Assembly: GCA_037954235.1 (NCBI GenBank)
Contig: JBBMOA010000013.1
Location: 7,133,501 to 7,197,500 of the forward strand
Length of the DNA stretch: 64,000 nt
Reading direction: 5' to 3'
Source: Aulostomus chinensis
Lineage: Eukaryota; Chordata; Actinopteri; Syngnathiformes; Aulostomidae
Positions 58,107 through 64,000 of the stretch are shown one piece after another. The position numbers were made by a program, and so were the translations under genes. Position 1 is the first letter of the stretch. Each line of letters opens with the position of its first letter. The notes beneath the pieces are model-generated. The model did not search any database, was not told where the DNA came from, and saw only the letters and a list, made by a program, of their open reading frames with translations.

Positions 58107-59963
58107 CACACACACACACACACACACACACAGTCACACACACACACAGTCACACACACAGTCTCACACACACACAGTCACACAAACAGTCTCACACACA
58201 CACAAACAGTCACGCACACACACAGTCACACACAGTCTCACACACACACAGTCACACAAACAGTCTCACACACACAGTCTCACACACACACACAGTCACA
58301 CACACAGTAACACACACATAGTCACACACACAGTCACACAAACAGTCTCACACACACAGTCACCCATTCACACACACACACCAGTCACAGTCACACACAC
58401 AGTCTCACACACAAACAGTCTCACACACAGTCACACACGGTCTCACACACAGTCACACACACAAACAGTCTCACACATAGTCACACAGTCTCAAACACAA
58501 ACAGTCTCACACAGTCACACAGTCTCAAACAGTCTCACACAGTCACAAACAGTCTCAAACACACAGTCTCACACACAGTCCCACACAGTCCCACACACAC
58601 CACAGTCACACATTCACACACACACACCACAGTCACACACACACTCACACCACAGTCACACACACAAACAGTCTCACACACAGTCACACACAGTCTCAAA
58701 CACAAACAGTCTCACACAGTCACACAGTCTCAAACAAACAGTCTCACAGTCACAAACAGTCTCAAACACACAGTCTCACACACACAGTCACACACAGTCC
58801 CACACACACACACACCACAGTCACACATTCACACACACACTCACACACACACCACAGTCTCACAGACACACGCCACAGTCACACACACACACACAAACAC
58901 CACAGTCATACACACACATGCCCCAGTCTCACACACACACACACACACACATGCCAGTCTCACACACACACACACACCACAGTCACACACACACACACAC
59001 ACACACACACATGCCAGTCTCACACACACACACACACCACAGTCACACACACACACACACACACGCCCGTCTCACACACACACACACACACACACGCCCC
59101 AGTCTCACACACAAACACACACACGCCCCTGTCTCACACACACACACACACACCAGTCTCACACACACACATGCCACAGTCACACACACACATGCCACAG
59201 TCACACACACACACACCACAGTCACACACACACACACCACAGTCACACACACACACACCACAGTCACACACACACACCAGTCTCACACACACACATGCCA
59301 CAGTCACACACACACCACAGTCACACACACACACTCGCCACAGTCTCACACACACTCACCAGTCTCACGCACACACACACACCACAGTCACACACACACA
59401 CACACACCACAGTCACACACACACTCGCCACAGTCTCACACACACTCGCCAGTCTCACACGCACGAGTAATGCACACATACACACAAAAATAACACACGA
59501 ACATGTAACACACAAATACAAGTCACACACATTTACACACAAGTAACACACACACACATACACAAACAGAACACACACATGCAAACACAACAAACATACA
59601 AATGTAAAAGACACACATACACAAACACATACACACAAAAGTAAAACACACACATCCACACACAATTAGTACACAGACACACAAGTAACACACATGAATA
59701 CACAAGTAACACGCATACACAAATAATACACACACAAGTAACACGAATACAAACAAGTAACACACACGCACAAAGTAACACACATACACAAATATAACAC
59801 AGGCAAGTAACACACATGCACATACACAAACGTAACACACAATGAACACGCTCACACGAGTAATACACACACACACACAAGTAACACACGCACACCGTAG
59901 TAACACGCATACGCAAGTAACATACATGCATACTCAAGTGTGTAGCACACACAGAAATAACAA

Positions 59964-60024
<61 letters not shown>
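58058..60024. repeat. CA-rich array with CAGTCT spacers, then ACACAAGTAA units
   Basis: From 58058 to 59470 the sequence is cacacacagtctcacacaca with frequent cagtcacac and later ccacagtcacac units; blocks such as the one around 58400-58560 recur near 58650-58780. From 59470 to 59960 it changes to acacaagtaacacacatac-type units, then a pure CA run (59985-60024). The 499-codon frame is an artefact. Confidence 0.95.
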
Positions 60025-60026
<2 letters not shown>

Positions 60027-60339
60027 CTTCTTTCAGCAACAATGATGCAGATCTCTGCTAATCAGAAACCTGCAGTGAAACTACCCCCCCCCCCACACAC
60101 ACACACACACACACTCCCTGCCATGCTTCTCATTTGATTATGGGTGACCGGGTTATGGAGGATTGAAGTGTCAATCGGCACCACCGCGCGCATGCGTATG
60201 CACACGGACACGCTGTATAGGCTCCACACGTGCACGCGCAGGCTGAGAGCGCTGGCCGTCTCCTTACATCACCGCGGCAGCTCCGTGGCCTCGGCGCGGC
60301 AAGTGTGTGGCGGTGTGGGGGGAGAAGCCTCCGACTTAC
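60025..60339. other. Start of nrg2 intron 1
   Basis: Contains a C10 run plus (CA)n at 60085-60114, then CpG-rich sequence adjoining the exon 1 donor. Confidence 0.6.
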
Positions 60340-60787
60340 CGCAGTCCTCGCACAACACCCGCTCCACGTCCTTCTTCAGCTCCGGCTCGCTGGCGTCCAC
60401 GGGGGCGAAGGAGGCCTTGAACACCAGGGGCTCAGCGGTGGGGTCCATGAAAAAGATGTATCGGTGGTCCTTCTCCACCGTGGTGCACGGGGCCTCGGAG
60501 CCGAAGTCCCCCACGGTCACGAGCTGCTCCCTCTCGAGGCCGCCGCTGTTGACGGGCCACACGTCCAGCACTCTGACATTCACGCTGTAGGGCTCCCGGG
60601 GGGGGGCGTTCTCCCGGGAGGAACCGTTCTCCCGGGAGGAGCCGTTCTCCGGGGAGGAGCGCACCTCGCCCTCGATGACCACGGCTGATCGGTACGCCTG
60701 GTCCTGGAGGGAGTTGAGGCTCGGGGCGTAGCAGGCGAAGGAGACCCCGATGACCAGCATGGAGAAATGCACCGGATCGAGCCTCAT
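60340..60787 (-). CDS. nrg2: Neuregulin 2, first coding exon (N-terminal region)
   Basis: This exon encodes residues 1-149 plus one base of the neuregulin 2 precursor, a membrane-anchored growth factor for ErbB3/ErbB4 receptors. The ATG at 60787 opens MRLDPVHFSMLVIGVS, matching the conserved NRG2 internal hydrophobic segment near the start of the mature region (human form has FSMLLFGVSLACYSPS). Further matches to NRG2 are LQDQAY, VLDVWPVNSGGLEREQ, HRYIFF and the closing LCEDC. The exon ends at a strong donor (gtaagt, plus strand 60334-60339) in phase 1. Mammalian NRG2 has more residues upstream, so the true start could lie further 5'; I chose the first ATG of the frame. Residues around SSPENGSSRENG are coded by an 18-bp tandem repeat. 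The exon sits in CpG-rich DNA. Identity as NRG2 rather than NRG1 is firm; a/b paralogue is not resolved. Confidence 0.93.
60608..60661 (+). repeat. 18-bp tandem repeat inside nrg2 exon 1
   Basis: Three copies of an 18-bp unit (gttctcccgggaggaacc and close variants) lie head to tail. Read on the minus strand they code the six-residue repeat around SSRENG, between the conserved N-terminal block and the VNVRVLD block. The unit length keeps the frame, so copy number can vary without breaking nrg2. Confidence 0.9.
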
Positions 60788-61967
60788 GCCGTCAGCCGGT
60801 GCTGTGCTGCAGTGCTGGGCGGCGGAGCGAGCTGGAGGAGAGAGACGGCGAACGGGCTCCGGCGGAGCAGGCAGGGCAGAGCGGCAGAGCTTGTGTTAGT
60901 GTCCATGCCATCTGTGTCCGCTGCTGCCATCCGGCTGCTGCTGCCTCGGACGGGGGGGACACACCAGCCTAGGAACCGGAAACGATCCGCTTCTGCATGC
61001 TTAGAAATGTGATTGCTGCATTCTCCTTCAGCAGCCTCCCTCCCCCTCCGCTCCCCTCTTCCTGAAAGGCAAAACAAGACTCGTAAATTAGCTTCTCTTG
61101 AATCCAGGACTCACCCCCCCCTCTCCTGCTAATAGGCTAGCATCGCATGGGTGGGCGCATTGCCTCTCTGGGAGAAATAAAGCGGCGGTTCGCGCGTACC
61201 GGGGAAATCACGGGGAAGAGGTCGCCTCCTCGCTCCGCCGGTACCGCAGAAATCCCTCTCCTGCGAATCCGGGGCCGGCTGGAAAAGACAGAACTCAGCC
61301 GGGGACAGAGAGAAGGAGGAGACGGCAGCGGCTGTTATCCGGTGAGGCGGTGCAACTGTAGCGCGCACCCCCGCCCGCGCCCCCCGCGCCCCTCAGCAAA
61401 CGCGAGCGGCTTACGTGAGCAACCATCACCTGCCCGGTCACTGGCTCGCCGCTTCCTGCGCAAGCACCCTGACAACCCGGCAGCCGGTCCCCTCACTGGC
61501 CAGCCGCCACCAGACCATCCGCTCAGCTGCGCTCAAGCTACGGGGAAGAATCACGCACGCAGCCGGTGCGGGAGCTTCAAGTGGGCGACAGGCGTCTAAT
61601 AGACACACACGCACGCACGCACGCACTGCGGATAGTTGTTGCGGTGACGAACGCTGCAAACCTCCCTGAACCTCCAGCTGAAGCGGAGCTGCGATCGCGC
61701 AGCGGGAGACGCTGCTCCTCCTCCCGCAGCCGCCGGCAGAGATCAGGGGCCATGCAGGAGCACGTGGAAGATATGCGGGAGCCCCCCCCCCCCCCAACAC
61801 ACACACAAACACACACAACTACAACAACAGAAAACAGCAGCAACAACAGAAGCAACCGCCAATCAAACAGAGGGTTCCGTCCCCCGTCACTTACAGAGGA
61901 ACAGAGGAAGAAGGAGCGCCGCACGCCCTTCCTCGTGGCCAGGGAGCATTTGTGATGTCATCTCGAG
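60788..61967 (-). promoter_or_regulatory. CpG-rich 5' region of nrg2 (probable 5' UTR and promoter)
   Basis: From about 60180 to 61800 the sequence is rich in CG dinucleotides, unlike the AT-rich, CpG-poor introns around it. It covers exon 1 and runs about 1 kb upstream of the start codon on the minus strand, as expected for a CpG-island promoter of a developmental signalling gene. I see no clear TATA box and cannot place the start site. It also holds short CA/TG and C-run repeats near 61784-61820. Several frames are open here only because stop codons are rare in GC-rich DNA. Confidence 0.6.
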
Positions 61968-62983
61968 CAGTGGTTTTCAAACTTTGTCAGTGATGAACCC
62001 CTTTTAAAATATTTTTTAGTCAACTGCCCCCTGACACGCGCAAAACATTTTTGGTAGAAAATATAGAGGTCTAGTGCTGTGCCATCAGTGTCTGATTTGT
62101 TAAAGTTAAACAACTAATAGCAATGATTTGCTAGCCTTGGCTAACTGCTCCCCGCAAAAAAAAAACACAGTGCCTTGGGTGCCTACTTCTTCGTCAGCTC
62201 TGTTTTCACCTTCTTTTTCACGTGTTTCTCTGTATTTTCAGCCGCATTGCTGCTGCGCTTTAGCCACATCTCCATCGTTACAATGCGTCGTCATGGCAAC
62301 GGCAGGTGCTTGACGAGTGATGCTGGTCAAACTAACTTGTTTTTGGGAGAGTCCGCTTTTTTAAGGATATTAAAATTGAATACTGAATATAAAATTCAGT
62401 GTATGAACATACATTTGTATTTTATCAAACTTTTTCTAGTATAATTATTTCTCAAGACTTAATTATTATTAGGATGACTGCTTTTTCCATCCATCCATCC
62501 ATCCATCATCGTCTTCCGCTTATTCCTTTCTCGTAAGGGTCGCGGGAGGGGGGGGGGCGGTGGAGCCTATCCCAGCGTCTATGGACGTGAGGCAGGGTTC
62601 ACCCTGGACAGGTCACCAGTCCATCACAGGGCCAACACACAGAGACGAACAACCATTCACACTCACAGTCACACCTACGGTCAATTTAGAGTATCAATCA
62701 GCCTCGTCCCCTCTTGATGTCTTTGGACTGTGGGAGGAAGCTGGAGTACCAGAGAGAACCCACACAGGAACAGGGAGAACATGGAGACTCTACACAGAAA
62801 GATCCCGCGCCCGAGCCGGGACTCGAACCCGGAACCTTCTTGCCACAGTGAGGACCACTGCACCACCGTGCAGCCAATTAATGCTTTTTTAAAAATATAT
62901 ATATTTTTGAAAAACTTCACGTACCCCCTGGAGTACCTCCACGTACCCCCAGGGGTACACGTAGCCCCATTTGAGAACCAGTG
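61968..62983. mobile_element. Non-autonomous hAT-like DNA transposon with TIRs
   Basis: Left end cagtggttttcaaac and right end atttgagaaccagtg are near-perfect inverted copies. Subterminal parts match the common fish repeat with catttttggtagaaaata and gtaccccc motifs. Flanking octamers are atctcgag (61960-61967) and atctaaag (62984-62991), 6 of 8 the same, as for a hAT 8-bp duplication with later changes. No transposase. A retroposon is nested inside. Confidence 0.85.
62487..62881 (-). mobile_element. Dispersed retroposon nested in the hAT-like element
   Basis: Begins with ccatccatccatccatcc and tcttccgctta, then gtggagcctatcccagcg, gacaggtcaccagtcca, tctttggactgtgggagg, gggagaacatggagactc and ends at caccgtgcagcc. 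On the minus strand it would end in (GGAT)n. It is flanked by tgcttttt at 62479-62486 and 62882-62889, a likely target duplication. Same family as 51580-51920. Confidence 0.8.
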
Positions 62984-62991
62984 ATCTAAAG

Positions 62992-63424
62992 GATGTGATG
63001 AAGACAGAACACTACTTGATCACAGGACAACAGAACACCATGTGACCACAACCAGATCACTGATGGTTCCGCTCCACCTCCACCCACAGCCCCGCCCACC
63101 CAGCAGCAGACCACAACTTCCTCAAGTGAATCACTTGTTGACCAAGTGGCCCACAGGCACCCCAAGCGACGCGCTAACGCTGCCGCTTCTGACAAATGAC
63201 GTCATTAAAATCTGACAAAAAGCAACAAACTGTGAACAATCAGCAAACACGCAGCAAACGGCCAATGAACAACAATAAATCATTCAAAACAAGAACACAA
63301 TCAACCACAAGACAACAACCCATCACAACCAAGAGTCAACAGTGACGACAAACAGCAGTGAGAAATGAATCAAACATACAATGACCACTCAATGAAAAGC
63401 AGAATGAAGACATAACCTTCCATA
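62992..63424. other. Upstream of nrg2, no gene seen
   Basis: AC-rich unique-looking sequence without recognisable coding or RNA gene. Confidence 0.5.
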
Positions 63425-64000
63425 CCTCTATCAATCCATCCATCTATCAATCCATCCATCTATCAATCAATCCATCCATCTAGCAATCCATCCATCTATC
63501 AATCAATCCATCCATCTAGCAATCCATCCATCTATCAATCAATCCATCCATCTATCAATCAATCCATCCATCTATCAATCCATCCATCTATCAATCAATC
63601 CATCCATCTAGCAATCCATCCATTTATCAATCAATCCATCATCTATCAATCAATCCATCTATGAATCCATCCATCGCTCATCCATCCATCCATCTATCAA
63701 TCCATCCATCTATCAATCTATCAATCCATCCATCTATCAATCCATCCATCTATCAATCCATACATCTATCAATCATTCCATCCATCTATCAATCAATCAT
63801 CTATCAATTAATCCATCCATCTATCAATCCATCTATCTATCAATCCATCCATCTCTCATCCATCCATCTATCAATCAATCCATCTATCAATCTATCAATC
63901 CATCCATATATCTTTCTATCCATCCATCCATCCATCTATCAATCCATCTATCTATCTATCTATCTTTCTATCCATCCATCCATCTACCTATCTATCCATC
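63425..64000. repeat. CATCTATCAATC array, runs off the window
   Basis: Units catccatctatcaatc, often 16 or 20 bp, continue to the last base, so the full length is unknown. Confidence 0.95.

Noticed and set aside
57994..59493. A 499-codon frame rich in His/Thr/Ser (HTHTHSHT)
   Set aside because: Translation of a CA-rich array; no protein family and no coding structure.
61147..61924. Open frames in the CpG-rich region upstream of nrg2 as separate genes
   Set aside because: High GC removes stop codons by chance. Frames overlap on both strands and show no conserved motif.

Overview
This is vertebrate nuclear DNA, almost certainly from a teleost fish. The evidence is split coding exons with canonical GT/AG borders, very dense CA/TG microsatellites, and a typical fish mix of L2-like LINEs, Gypsy and Gmr1-like LTR elements and hAT-type DNA transposons. 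The species cannot be named from the sequence; a spiny-rayed fish is my guess.

The one host gene I can support is neuregulin 2 (nrg2; nrg2a and nrg2b not separated), on the minus strand across nearly the whole window. I joined eight coding exons with every splice phase consistent: 60787-60340 (N-terminal region), 36021-35853 and 27789-27671 (Ig-like domain), 26948-26825 (EGF cysteines 1-4), 13569-13511 (beta-type end of the EGF domain), 4931-4829 (stalk and transmembrane segment), 2880-2751 and 1621-1494 (cytoplasmic tail). Together they give 1280 nt, 426 codons plus two bases. The rest of the tail lies beyond position 1. A CpG-rich segment (about 60180-61800) covers exon 1 and the likely promoter.

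The introns are filled with repeats. From low to high coordinates: minisatellites at 3944-4440 and 5930-7050; a small inverted-repeat element at 11712-12040; two fused LINE remnants (14090-17776) facing a third, inverted and internally deleted LINE (17828-18960); a 6-kb 39-bp-unit satellite built of three macro-units (20494-26548); a LINE fragment (28010-28790); a Gypsy retrotransposon on the minus strand inserted in an ATG-rich minisatellite (29763-35267); a retrotransposon gag on the plus strand split by a hAT transposase gene (38092-40800); a Gmr1-like fragment with integrase ahead of reverse transcriptase (43640-41880, minus); a LINE RT scrap (44275-44520); a LINE tail leading into a 2.7-kb ATGG array (45040-47790); and CA/TG-rich arrays (48770-50553, 58058-60024). 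Upstream of nrg2 is a TIR element with a nested retroposon (61968-62983) and a CATC/AATC array running off the window end.

I found no RNA genes, no CRISPR array and no clear new biological system. The most useful leads are the CA/TG tracts close to the splice sites of five of the eight nrg2 exons, the macro-repeat structure of the 39-bp satellite, a perfect 54-bp palindrome inside a LINE, and the nested transposons.
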